In this document: one piece after another, positions 22,956-32,043 of the stretch
Position numbering within the stretch: the stretch's first letter is position 1
Layout of the letters: every line of letters begins with the position of its first letter
NCBI GenBank assembly: GCA_963693315.1
Contig: OY856186.1
Span: 376,212,597-376,276,596, forward strand
Direction of reading: 5' to 3'
Length of the DNA: 64,000 bases
From: Diogma glabrata
Lineage: Eukaryota > Arthropoda > Insecta > Diptera > Cylindrotomidae
Program-made: the position numbers and the translations under genes
The notes under the pieces: model-generated
Told to the model about the DNA's origin: nothing
The model's input: only the letters and a program-made list of their open reading frames with translations
The model's database searches: none

Positions 22956-23189
22956 TGTTGATGACGATATTTGTAAAAAACAACGAGGTCAGAAGAGTGC
23001 GACTATGTTGTAGGGAATCAAGTTTTGATAATAATATAAAAAAGTGATTCACCACATGATTTTAGCAGATCCAACTTCTCTTCAACTTCCTTACTTCTGG
23101 CCCATCATCATATGCATCTTAACAACCGAAAATAATTTGTGTTGGTTGCGCCAAACTCGTACTGGTTGTTGTGGAACGGTAATCCCCAA

Positions 23190-23515
23190 AATATAACATA
23201 AAAATTGAGGTAATTGTTGCATCAACTGAAATGGCTATTGTTGAGTCAAAATCATAAAATATCAATGATCAATAATCCTGAATTGTTGGTCAATCGATGG
23301 AATTGTTGCGCAAAAAAGAAAAATGTCAAGGCAATTGTTGAACCAAAATCATGAAATATATAGTCAATAACAATCAACCACAATCATGAATCGATGTGAA
23401 ATTGATGGAATTATTGCACCAGAAATAACCAATAATAATCAGCAACAATCACGAATTGATGCTAAGTCGATGGAATTGTTGCGCCAAATATGTCAAGGCG
23501 ATTGCTGAATATTTA
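23190..23515. repeat. Degenerate minisatellite, period about 90 bp
   Basis: Words such as 'cgatggaattgttgcgcca', 'gtcaaggcaattgttgaa' and 'caacaatcacgaattgatg' recur in the same order about three times. The minus or plus frames here are by-products of the repeat. Confidence 0.65.
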
Positions 23516-23519
23516 CAGG

Positions 23520-24775
23520 ATTTACGTTTAATGAACTTCGTTCACAATTTTCACATCAAAAGCGAAATTTTTTCCTTTGTTGCCAGTTACAGTAAGCCAC
23601 GCAAACCACAAAAAAAAGAAACACGCCAAAAAAAAAATCGAAACCACGAACTTTGAGGTTAATGTATTCAGTCAATTTTTATTTCTATCTTTAACACTTA
23701 AATAAATTTTTTTTGTACTATATATCCGACAGACACCACATAAAACTAATTGATTGATCCACTAGAGGTAAATTTATGCAAATCTTACTGTAATTATCTC
23801 TTTCTGAGACCAATAATTTTAATGATTGTTCTTTGAATAATTACACGGCATTTTGTATTTAGTTTTCTTTTGCCTTTATACTAACCAATGTAAAATACAT
23901 AACAATGATTTTCTTTTCTTAGTTCTTAGATCAGATAAAAATTTTACTATTATAATGAAACAACTAACTAACATTGAATATTTTTTCTTTTCTCTTTTAA
24001 TTACACGGTATTTCCTTATTTAATCTATCACATTTTAATTTTTATTCTACACTATCACAATTGAACTAATTAACAAAGAATTCTTTTTTTTTTGTTTTAC
24101 TATTTCTCGTATAAGATTCAAAATTTATCTAATTAGAAAAACACATAAATTAACATTAATTTTTTCTAAATATACTCACAACTCGTCCATGTAAATATCA
24201 CAGCCCATCCAATGAACAATCCAAAAAAGAGAACTCCTCAACAGATAATGCAAAATGACAACCCAACAATGGATCATCAAAAATGATAACTCCCCTAAAT
24301 AACTAGTGAGATTCTCATATTAATAATTATTGAGAACATCGAAATCGATGCGTTCGTATTCCATGTTTTCAACAATGACGAATAATAAGATTGGAAAACA
24401 AGAATGTAAATAGTCACAGTCGCGACTGATAAAAACCATCCTCATAACAAAGAAAAAATTCACGGTTTTTGGAATTTGTATAGAAGAAAATGAAAATTTT
24501 TTTTGGCTTTAAAATTTCAAATGATCTTCCAGAGTAGAAATTTTGAAAAACAAATTTTTTTTAATTCAACAAGTGTCATATGAAAGGTGATTTTTTTTGT
24601 AGTTTAAAACAATTATTTTGTAATTTTTAAAAGACTGGTTTTTGACTTTTTTCTTTTAAAAATGTGAAAATATTTTCCTCAACTTCGAACATTACAAAAG
24701 AAAAAATTAAAAAAAATCACGACAAAATGAAATGTTGTGAAGATTGAATAAACATTATAATGGTCGGGTTATCAT
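23520..24775. other. AT-rich stretch, no gene recognised
   Basis: Long T- and A-rich runs and random short frames only. No splice-bounded coding segment was noticed. Confidence 0.4.
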
Positions 24776-24779
24776 TTAA

Positions 24780-25165
24780 AATGTTATTTGGAGGGGTTTG
24801 AGAGTGTAGATTTTGAAAAAAAAACTATTTTTGACCTTGACGAGTTGGGTCTCATATGAAAGGTGTATTTTTTCTAACCCAAAACAATCTTTTTTTTCGA
24901 AATTTACGAAGGCATCGTTTTTTATTTATTTCTAAATTTGTGTTTTTGAAAACTATTATCGTAGCATATTATATACACGGAACCCTCAATGAGCAAGTCA
25001 TAATGGCCCTTGTTTGATTTTTTTTTATAATATACATAAAATTCATTATAACTTGAGTTTTCATTCATTATTTGTGAATTTAGGCAAATGGTGGCACAAA
25101 TAATTCCATTCACAAATGTTTCTTCTGCAGAAATTTTTCTTCTGAAATTTATCATAAAACATTTT
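24780..25165 (-). repeat. Dispersed repeat ending in an 'ACGGAACCCT' motif, copy 1
   Basis: On the minus strand it reads '...gagggttccgtgtatataat...aaaaacacaaattt...catatgagacccaactcgtc...cccctccaaataacatt'. The same blocks in the same order occur on the plus strand at about 48630-48925, and shorter pieces near 22.1, 50.7 and 53.6-53.85 kb. It has no coding capacity. The Polinton-like element is inserted just after it. Confidence 0.65.
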
Positions 25166-25169
25166 AATT

Positions 25170-25175
25170 TTTGTG
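25170..25175. repeat. Left target-site duplication TTTGTG
   Basis: The six bases immediately outside the left terminus of the inverted-repeat element are TTTGTG, identical in direct orientation to those after the right terminus. Six-bp duplications are the length produced by Polinton/Maverick integrases. Confidence 0.85.
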
Positions 25176-25181
25176 AGTAGT

Positions 25182-26100
25182 GTTATACCACTTTCGTAAA
25201 TTTTCAGGTAATTATCCCACTATCGTAAATTTTCAAGTTTAAATCAATTTTTTTTGTTGATAAGCTACAGCAACAATTGCATTGAAATTAATTCAAATTG
25301 CATTGAGAGAATGAGCTTGAAAGAAAGAAAAAAGAGAAAGTGATTTAAATCTTTTTGTTTTGTTGTTGTATTTTATTAGAAAAAATTCATTTTTGGTCCC
25401 CGCTATCTTCCAAATATGAAAAAGCATGTGAATTGAATTTTGTTTCATAACTTTTTGTGGTCTAATAAGAAAAAAATATACGAGTATGTTACATGAATGA
25501 AAAAACAAAACAAAACCCACTATCGTAAATTTTCAGGTAATTATCCCACTATCGTAAATTTTCAAGTTTTAATCATTTTTTTTTGTTGATAAGCTACAAC
25601 AACAATTGCATTGAAATTGTTGTTGTTTCTTATAAGAAAAAATTCATTTCGATACCACTATCTTTCATGAGTTGAGTTGACTGAATCAACTGAGAAAAAC
25701 AGCAACAATTGCATTCAATTTTTCAGTTGTATCAGTTGCTTCAGTCAAATATGTGTTTTGTGTTTTTTAATTCTTTTTTTGCAACGATATTATATTACAA
25801 AAATATGGGACTTTCTCACATGATGTGTTAATTGATGTGGGAGGTTTAATAAGAAAAAAATATACGAGTATGTTACATGAATGAAAAAACAAAACATTTG
25901 CTTTGAGTTTAAATCAATTTTTTTTTTTGGTTGATAAGCTACAACAACAATTGCATTGAAATTATGGGACTTTCTCACATGATGTGTTAATTGATGTGGG
26001 AGGTTTAATAAGAAAAAAATATACGAGTATGTTACATGAATGAAAAAACAAAACATTTGCTTTGAGTTTAAATCAATTTTTTTTTTTTTGGTTGATCTTT
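25182..26100. repeat. Subterminal repeats of the left arm
   Basis: The block 'ctatcgtaaattttcaggta' with its follow-up 'gttgataagctacaacaac' occurs near 25189-25290 and again at 25517-25620. A 160-bp unit beginning 'tatgggactttctcacatga' is tandemly duplicated at 25803 and 25963. Polinton ends often carry such subterminal repeats. The 88-residue minus-strand frame here is only the translation of this duplication. Confidence 0.8.
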
Positions 26101-26354
26101 GGTTGATCTTGACCTTGTCTCGATATTATGACACTTTGTTGTTTTGTTATGTAAGATTTTAATTTTCTCGACAAAAAAAAATTGAAGATGTTCATGATAT
26201 ATTTTTTTTGTAGGTAACAAAAATTGTTTTTGTTGTAGTTTTTTGTATTTTGTTTCGTAATCGCGTGCGGCTTTTTTTTTTGCGTTAAATGATTAAGTAT
26301 GATTTCGATTTTTTTTTCATTGGGGCACATGTGTTGTTCTTGTTTTTTTGTTGT

Positions 26355-26361
26355 TATATAA
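26355..26361 (+). promoter_or_regulatory. TATA box upstream of the left-arm ATPase
   Basis: TATATAAG sits about 190 bp before the ATPase ATG. The mirrored copy is at 37101-37107. A leader of roughly 160 nt would follow. No other promoter element is clear. Confidence 0.4.
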
Positions 26362-26548
26362 GATTTTGTGTGTAAAGCGAGCAGAAGAATTAGAACAAAT
26401 TGTGTTGGAAAAAATTATGATGTTTTGGAAACCTTAAAACTTTTTATTTGGAATTTTAGACGGATGCCTGAAATAAGTTGTTAATTGAAAAACTTAAAAA
26501 TTTTAAATAGATGTTCGAAATGGACCATATCATTTATTTCAAAAAAAT

Positions 26549-27060
26549 ATGTTTTATGTGGAACAACCTTTTACCATGCAGATTTCTGGTCCTTCTTCTT
26601 CGGGGAAGACCACGTTTGTATTAAAGTTCTTGCCACATATTCATGGTATAAAGAAACTGGTTTGGTGCAATGGTGAAACTAATTCGGTCGATCTAAAAGA
26701 TTTCGATTTTGAAGATATTGAAATGTTAGACAACGTCCCCGAAAATTTTGATAATCTAGAAAACACATTAATCATCTTGGATGATTTAATGACTGAGGCG
26801 TATAATAAAAACGTTTGTGAATTATTTACCAAGGGTTCACATCATCGAAATATATCTGTTATATTAATTACCCAAAATGTGTTCCAAAGAAAATTTTACT
26901 GAGACATTTCGTTAAACTGCAAATACCTTGTTATGTTTAATAACCCCCGAGATAAATCTCAAATCTACCGCTTGCTAGACAAATTTATCCAGAAAATATC
27001 AACGAGTTTTGTAAGAGTATAAAAGAAGGCAGCTTCAAACGGGGTTTTGAAGCCAGCTGA
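26549..27060 (+). pseudogene. Polinton packaging ATPase (FtsK/HerA, A32-like), left copy, 3' part frameshifted
   Basis: An open frame of 117 residues (26549-26902) carries the ATPase core. It has Walker A GPSSSGKTT at residues 14-22, Walker B LIILDDL at 74-80, and the conserved 'ISVILITQN' segment at 102-110 whose Gln is typical of FtsK/HerA genome-packaging ATPases. Such proteins pump DNA into capsids in Polintons and related viruses. After the stop at 26902 further family-like stretches continue in other frames to a stop at 27060, so the gene is broken by at least two frameshifts. The start was chosen because the conserved N-terminal 'PFTMQISGPS' begins just after it. The same breaks occur in the mirrored copy. 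Confidence 0.85.
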
Positions 27061-27675
27061 CCAAGGAAAAAGAAAATGAACACTGCAATCTATCTAAGCT
27101 AATTGTTCTTGCAAAATATTGAAAACGTTTTGAAAATTAAGTTCAATAGATTAATTTAGATTGAACATTATTTGAACATTATTTGATTAATAGTCTGAAA
27201 AATTTTAGATTTAATTGTTTGGCATAGACACTGATACATCTGAATAGCGCGGTCTGTCGGTCAAGTTATTTCTGATGTTATGCAATAATGCAACAAGAAA
27301 AATATGACAGAAAATTAATAATATAAAAGGTAATTAGCTTCTGATGTTGTTATTGTGTTTATCATATGTATTGGTTAGTTTTTTTGTTTTGTTAATTTTT
27401 TTGTTTTCGTTTTCACATAGTTGTGAAATATAAATTTGCTGTCGCATTTGATGAGCTCTTAAGGAATTAGTAAATGTTATTCGTAGTATAGTAAATTGTT
27501 TTCAATGTTTTTTTTTTTGTCGTTTTTTGTCGTTGTGTTGACACATTTTTTTTGTTGAATTCAAACTTTTTTTCTTAAGAATAAATATGAATTGTGTTGG
27601 ACGACATGTGACGATTAACTTTTTAGATTGATTATCTTTCTTAGTCGGATTGCTTCCTTAAGTTAAAACAAGAAG
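27061..27675. other. Left-arm sequence between ATPase and next ORF, no gene recognised
   Basis: AT-rich, with a short direct repeat 'attatttgaac' near 27166-27185 and T-rich runs. The mirrored stretch is 35787-36401. No open frame of note. Confidence 0.5.
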
Positions 27676-27678
27676 CAA

Positions 27679-27864
27679 GTGATTGACCGTCAAATGTTTC
27701 CACTCAAATTGAAAAAGAAAACTTCATTAGGGAGTTTTGAGCATGAAGGGATTCATTTCTTTTTAATGCGCTTTGGGGTAAATTGGGACACAGAAATGAT
27801 AAGAATCAGACGGGCCAAAACAAATTATTTTTTAATGACGATTAAAACAGTCAGTAAGGTATAA
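27679..27864 (+). CDS. Unknown 61-aa ORF of the left arm
   Basis: The frame MIDRQMFPLKLKKKTSLG... contains a basic N-terminus and a mixed remainder ending TIKTVSKV. The last codons overlap a donor-like 'cagtaaggtataag', so it could be an exon. It is duplicated exactly in the right arm (35598-35783). I recognise no family. It lies between the ATPase and the convergent zinc-finger gene. Confidence 0.35.
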   Translation: MIDRQMFPLKLKKKTSLGSFEHEGIHFFLMRFGVNWDTEMIRIRRAKTNYFLMTIKTVSKV

Positions 27865-27884
27865 GATTTACAGTTAGTTATCTT

Positions 27885-28685
27885 TAAGTGTACGCGCTTT
27901 CCCTTTCTAACAAATGGATAGTTGATATAGACAGTAAACAAGAACGAACCATATTTAAGAGACTTTTTCAAAGGGTTTGATAAATAAAAAGCCATCATTT
28001 TTTGCTAACATTATATATTTTTCAAATTTATTATTTCTTTTATTTTATTTTATAGTTAATTATTAAAGTTTTTTCTATTATGATTATTAAAAATAACTGG
28101 GCCTAAGTTTTTTCATTCGCTGCACCATTCGTCTTGTGTGGTGTGATTTTTGAATGAATCAAATACTTCTTTCCAAACCACCCGATCAGGGCAATTAAGA
28201 AGATGAATCTGTAAAAAGAAGAAAAAATGTTAAATCAAAATATTTATTAATTTGAGTATTAAGTTAACAAATTACCTCATAGTCTTCTTTTGGAATTACG
28301 TGGTAAATATTATATTTACACAAAATAACTTGTATTCCTGACGGCTGCTTGTCTTTACAAGTTTTAATGTGACGGAAGAACTTTCTGTAGGTTATTTGAT
28401 GATTCACATTGTATGGACATATATATTTTTTTACTCCTACCAAACAAGACATCTAAATATAAAAAAAAAATCAATTAACGAAATAAAATTAAAATTTCAA
28501 TTTTAACTTACCATGTATATTGTTTTTTACTAATGTAAATTATTTCAGCCTTGTATCGTTCTTAAATACTAGATTTATCATACGTATCCCACATTTATCA
28601 TACGAATTCCTTAATGTATATGCGCTTTCAATTTCTAACAAAATGAATAGTTGATCTAGACAGTAAACAAGAACTAAACTATGTA
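27885..28685. repeat. Short direct repeats flanking the left zinc-finger gene
   Basis: A diverged block of about 65 bp containing 'agacagtaaacaagaac' occurs at about 27887-27955 and 28617-28683, on either side of the zinc-finger gene. The mirror copies flank the right-arm gene (about 34779-34845 and 35507-35575). Such flanking repeats could mark how the gene was acquired, but they could also be regulatory. Confidence 0.55.
28113..28514 (-). CDS. GTSF1/Asterix-like double CHHC zinc-finger protein, left copy
   Basis: Mirror copy of the gene at 34948-35349, with exons at 28512-28514 (ATG), 28276-28452 and 28113-28208 on the minus strand. The two introns (59 and 67 bp) have GT-AG ends. The spliced product is 90 residues from the second ATG and contains two CHHC fingers. 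Details are given for the right copy. Both copies keep open frames and splice sites, unlike the broken ATPase. The gene points toward the left terminus, opposite to the ATPase. Confidence 0.8.
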
Positions 28686-28725
28686 GTTGCTAGATGATAT
28701 GGAATTTACAAATGAAAAGCCAGTA

Positions 28726-29740
28726 TCTGAACCATTTTTTCTGAGAAACTTCAAACCATACCTTTCAATTGAAAAATTTTGCTACATTAACAATATCTAT
28801 AGAAGAATTATACAACATTTGACTGTGATTATTTTAAAATTTATGTCAAAAATGCTGCTTGAGTAGGCTTATGTAGATAATTTTGCAACTATAGATGTTT
28901 ACTTGGTTAAAATCAGCTCCACATATAATTTAAAATCAAAAATAACCCCAAAAATACTATAATAAATCCTATAAATACTATAATTACTCAGAAAACTATT
29001 TTTAAAACATATTATCGAGTATTTTGCTTCTATTGGTTTTTGTTGCTTCATTAACATTTTGATAGAAGACTCCTGATAGATGACTCATTTTCTTATCATT
29101 TTAAGTTGAAATATTTTAAACGAGAAAAAAATGCAGTTTTTTTGCAAGAAATATTGAAAAAATAGAGCTCAAACATTTCGTATCTTACTTTAGTTTTCAT
29201 AAGCCCATTGTAAATGTTATTGATTTGGGTGTTATTGATGTTATTGATTTCTCCACTCGAAAATGATAATTAAAAGATGCGATCAATTGTGAAGTGTAAG
29301 CAATGTTAATAAAGTTTGTCTTAAAGAATATGAACAGTATGAGCCCGCTAATAATTAATGACTTTTAAAAGAATGTAATATCTGTATTGGTCTAGAGCTT
29401 GGTAGTTTTTGGCTTTGATTCTCCAATATTAAAAAGACTACAAGACAGTATACAGAATGTAATATGTTTTTATTTCCACATTACGAAATTTCACTTCTTC
29501 CGAGCGGTGGGTCTCCCCGCACAACTTTTCTGAGAAACTTCAAACCATACCTTTAAATTGAAAAATTTTGCTACATTGACAATATCTATTGATGAATTAT
29601 ACAATATTTGCCCGTTGTAATTTTAAAATTTATGTCAAAAATGCTACTTGGGTAGGCTTATGTAGATAATTTTGCAACTATAGATGTTTATTTGGTTAAA
29701 ATCATCACCACAAATAATTTAAAATCAAAAATCTTCGTCC
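28726..29740. repeat. Direct repeat pair of about 215 bp in the left arm
   Basis: A unit beginning 'tctgagaaacttcaaaccat' and ending near 'aatttaaaatcaaaaat' lies at about 28738-28940 and again at 29528-29737, with modest divergence. Mirrored copies lie in the right arm at about 33720-33930 and 34520-34725, making four in the element. The unit includes 'taggcttatgtagataattt'. Function unknown. Confidence 0.75.
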
Positions 29741-30240
29741 ATTGGTTGTTCTTCAGAATGGGGTTCAATTCTACTACAATACAACAAGAGAAACTTGATT
29801 TGCCATCATTTCTTGGCAGGATTAGAAAACTCAATTCAATTAAAGCGGTTTTTTGCGAATATATTTTTTGGCCGCGATTTAAATGATTCTAAACGTCTGT
29901 TAAAATCTTTGTAGACGTTTTGACTGTGATACGCATTGCGACAAGGTGGCAAAATGGTTTGGCCTTAGCTGAAAGTGCTGACTTGACTGGAATTTTTTCT
30001 GAAGTATCTGATTTTTTTTTTTGTAAGTTTTTTTTGTTTTATTTTTTTTTTTTGTTTTTTTTTTTTGTTAATTTTTTTTTTTTCATTTTTTTTTTCTTCG
30101 TTTTTTTTTTTCGTCGTTTTTTTTTTTGTTAATTTTTTTTTCATTTTTTTTTTTTCCTCGTTTTTTTTTTTGTGTTGTTTTTTGTTTTGTGTTTTATTTT
30201 CATTTTAATTTTTTTTATTTTTTATTGTTTTTTGTGACAA
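29741..30240. other. Left arm: broken frames and long poly-T tract
   Basis: Positions 29740-30000 give coding-like but interrupted frames on both strands (on the minus strand a basic 'NRRLESFKSRPKKYIRKKPL' piece). Positions 30010-30235 are T-runs broken by single G, C or A. Long Phe-rich frames there are artefacts. The right-arm counterpart (about 33213-33707) is 14 bp longer. Confidence 0.55.
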
Positions 30241-30241
30241 A

Positions 30242-30424
30242 ATGATAGCTTGTGACAAAACTTTGACAAAATGGCTTGGCCATTGGCTGAACAATCTGCT
30301 GAATTCAGAAGAGTCTGAATATCATAACGATAATGAAGAAGGCAATCCAGAAGGAAATTATGGCTATTCCTGTGTTGGCGACATGACTGGTATTTTGATT
30401 TTGGTAAAAAAAGATATTTGGTAG
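30242..30424 (+). CDS. Left-arm ORF with acidic repeat motif, 60 aa
   Basis: The frame begins MIACDKTLTKWLGHWLNNLL and runs into an acidic E/N/G-rich motif (SEYHNDNEEGNPEGNYG). The same 57-bp motif recurs 163 bp downstream (30471-30527) in another frame. The mirror ORF is 33024-33206. It may be the upstream part of the acidic gene described at 32702-33040, separated by a frameshift or an intron. Confidence 0.4.
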   Translation: MIACDKTLTKWLGHWLNNLLNSEESEYHNDNEEGNPEGNYGYSCVGDMTGILILVKKDIW

Positions 30425-30527
30425 AACGTGTTATAGTCAGAATGAAGAATCCGGAGACGAAGTTGATTTAGAAGAGTCTGAATATCATAACGATAATGAA
30501 GAAGGCAATCCAGAAGGAAATTATGGC
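30308..30527. repeat. 57-bp direct repeat coding for an E/N/G-rich motif
   Basis: Positions 30308-30364 and 30471-30527 are identical (starting 'gaagagtctgaatatcata'). The 163-bp offset is not a multiple of three, so the two copies are read in different frames. The same pair is mirrored in the right arm. Confidence 0.8.
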
Positions 30528-30611
30528 AACGAAGAGGACCAACTATATTTTGCAACTTCGAGAGGAGATTGTCATTCTTTATTTTTTTCAAGGTGTACGA
30601 TATTCATATAA
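30408..30611 (+). pseudogene. Truncated left-arm copy of the acidic reading frame
   Basis: Identical to the right-arm frame up to the arm boundary at 30562, then reads 16 unrelated codons to a stop at 30609. This asymmetry suggests that the left arm was copied from the right. Confidence 0.55.
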
Positions 30612-30675
30612 CAGTTTCAAGTGTGCTGTAAAACTGCTTATCATTTATAAGTTTTTTAAAGGAAAAACTACTGAA

Positions 30676-30909
30676 ATGACAGAAATAAACACCGTACGCT
30701 TTTCTAATAAGTTAGAAGTGCATGTTATGTATGTATGGAATTTCGCCTACAGAGCTGCTCGAATGGGACGTTATGAAGAACATGCAAGTGATAGAAATAG
30801 GTTTCAAAGGCGTATAAAAAATATTGAATCAATAATCTCAACAATTTTAACACAAAATCACCGTGAAATTATTTTTAAAACTAGGTTCATGATGCATTTT
30901 GAAAATTAG
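30676..30909 (+). CDS. Unknown loop ORF, 77 aa
   Basis: From the ATG at 30676 the frame reads MTEINTVRFSNKLEVHVMYV and a basic helical second half (RAARMGRYEEHASDRNRFQR). The open frame extends upstream across the arm junction, but that part is probably fortuitous. A TATA-like tttataag lies at about 30645. AATAAA follows near 30941. No family recognised. Confidence 0.4.
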   Translation: MTEINTVRFSNKLEVHVMYVWNFAYRAARMGRYEEHASDRNRFQRRIKNIESIISTILTQNHREIIFKTRFMMHFEN

Positions 30910-31067
30910 AACGCACATATCCATTTAATTTATGTTGTAGAATAAATTATTTATATGCTTATAAATGTAAACCACTAACTTATTTGAAATAAGATCATTT
31001 ACTTGTAAGATTCAAGGGAAATAAAAATTAAAAACTAAACAAAAATTAAATTGAAACTCGGGTAAAA

Positions 31068-31283
31068 TTGAAGATTTTCAGCTTTCGTACGGTCTTTCAC
31101 CAGATTTTTCATCAAACGGTAAACCAGTGTAGTGGAAAACCAATGAAACAATTTGAAAATGGATTAAAAACCAACATGACTGATTACAACGATCTGATCG
31201 CGAATTTTTCCTTTAAAAAATACTTTAGCCAAAAGACTAAAAAAAAGGTGAACGACCCAAAAATAAACTCTTTCAGATTGTAA
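31068..31283 (+). CDS. Unknown loop ORF, 71 aa
   Basis: The frame starts MKIFSFRTVFHQIFHQTVNQ and ends in a lysine-rich tail (KKYFSQKTKKKVNDPK). It follows the 30676-30909 ORF by about 160 bp. It is unique to the loop, and no family is recognised. It could be chance in AT-rich DNA. Confidence 0.3.
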   Translation: MKIFSFRTVFHQIFHQTVNQCSGKPMKQFENGLKTNMTDYNDLIANFSFKKYFSQKTKKKVNDPKINSFRL

Positions 31284-31410
31284 ACATGATCAAACGTGTT
31301 CAATGTAAGTAAAAGTGTGCAATCAACTAATAAGAAACTTTTCCGAACACATTTTTGCATATATAAATTTGTAATAGGCTCTTACATCCTTGTAAGTTAG
31401 CCTTTACCAG

Positions 31411-31584
31411 CTAAATATTGAGCGAATCAAAGGTGCTAACTCTTGCAATCTGCCCCATTCTTCTCCATTCTTCTCTATTTGAATTTTTCGATGTCATCTT
31501 CCTCAAAATATTGTTGAACTTATCCAATTTGGTTGAAAAATAGATACCAGTCACGCCAAGCAAGGCAAATAAAATCTTTATCAT
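31411..31584 (-). CDS. Small loop ORF with N-terminal membrane segment, 57 aa
   Basis: The minus-strand frame starts MIKILFALLGVTGIYFSTKL, a signal-anchor-like hydrophobic stretch at residues 3-16, followed by a polar, basic tail (EEWRRMGQIARVS) to a stop at 31411. Small membrane proteins of this kind occur in many DNA viruses and virus-like elements, but I cannot assign a family. It is divergent from the transglutaminase-like gene. Confidence 0.4.
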   Translation of the reverse strand: MIKILFALLGVTGIYFSTKLDKFNNILRKMTSKNSNREEWRRMGQIARVSTFDSLNI

Positions 31585-31834
31585 TGATCAACAATAGTTG
31601 AGGTTTGAAAAATTTCTGTATTGCAGCCAATTACAATAAAACATGATTTATTGTCGTTTAAAAAATAAACATAAAATAGCAATAAATCTGGTTTACGCAT
31701 TTCTTACTTCTTAACTTTTTCGTTAACTAACCTCTCCATATTGTACTGTGAAGAACTCAGTTGAAAAGAACTTAATAAACTAAAATCAAATGAATTTATC
31801 AACACTTACTATTTGATCAACAGCATTGAACATT

Positions 31835-31842
31835 TATAAATA
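31835..31842 (+). promoter_or_regulatory. TATA box of the loop gene
   Basis: TATAAATA is 49 bp before the ATG at 31891, so a start site near 31865 would give a short leader. This supports 31891, not 31852, as the first codon. Confidence 0.5.
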
Positions 31843-31890
31843 ACCAGCGTCGTGTGGAAGCTATTAGAACAACCAATAACTTTAATCAAA

Positions 31891-32043
31891 ATGGAGCGCC
31901 AAGAAGCGATAAACGAATTACGCAAACAAGCAAGAAAAAAATTTCGAAATCGTGATTTCCTCAAACAATTTGTGAAATTTGGCCAAACTAAAACAAATTT
32001 TGAAGATTGTATTCTTCTTTTCTTAATTGATTTATTGCTTTAA
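31891..32043 (+). CDS. Upstream basic ORF of the loop gene, 50 aa
   Basis: MERQEAINELRKQARKKFRN starts a short basic, helical protein that ends in a hydrophobic 'ILLFLIDLLL'. Its TAA overlaps the ATG of the next ORF by one base (TAATG at 32041-32045), an arrangement that allows termination-reinitiation. Alternatively the two ORFs were once one gene and a single-base change separated them. The longer frame from 31852 would start upstream of the expected transcription start. Confidence 0.5.
   Translation: MERQEAINELRKQARKKFRNRDFLKQFVKFGQTKTNFEDCILLFLIDLLL

Larger units (their letters stand above)
25176..30562 (+). repeat. Left arm of the giant inverted repeat (5387 bp)
   Basis: Its complement lies at 32886-38286. 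By eye the arms differ at only a few sites (for example a single substitution near 29617 and small indels near 29640 and 29705) plus a 14-bp length difference in the homopolymer tract at about 30010-30235. The inner boundary is sharp: after 'gcaacttcgag' at 30562 the two sides become unrelated. Confidence 0.9.

Noticed and set aside
23190..23515. CRISPR-like array
   Set aside because: Eukaryotic minisatellite with degenerate units and no constant repeat-spacer alternation.
25790..26056. 88-residue minus-strand frame with a repeated 'MFCFFIHVTYSYIFFLL' motif (mirror at 37406-37672)
   Set aside because: It is the translation of the 160-bp subterminal tandem duplication; no independent coding signal.
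26641..26832. Antisense frame over the ATPase (and mirror 36630-36821)
   Set aside because: Shadow of the conserved ATPase coding strand.
29920..30132. Phe-rich frames across the poly-T tract and their mirrors in the right arm (33211-33402)
   Set aside because: Products of homopolymer runs, length-variable between arms.
30496..30909. Treating the whole 137-residue frame as one gene
   Set aside because: Its first 22 codons lie in the arm and cross the junction in a frame different from the acidic ORF; the join is probably accidental. Only the part from 30676 was kept.
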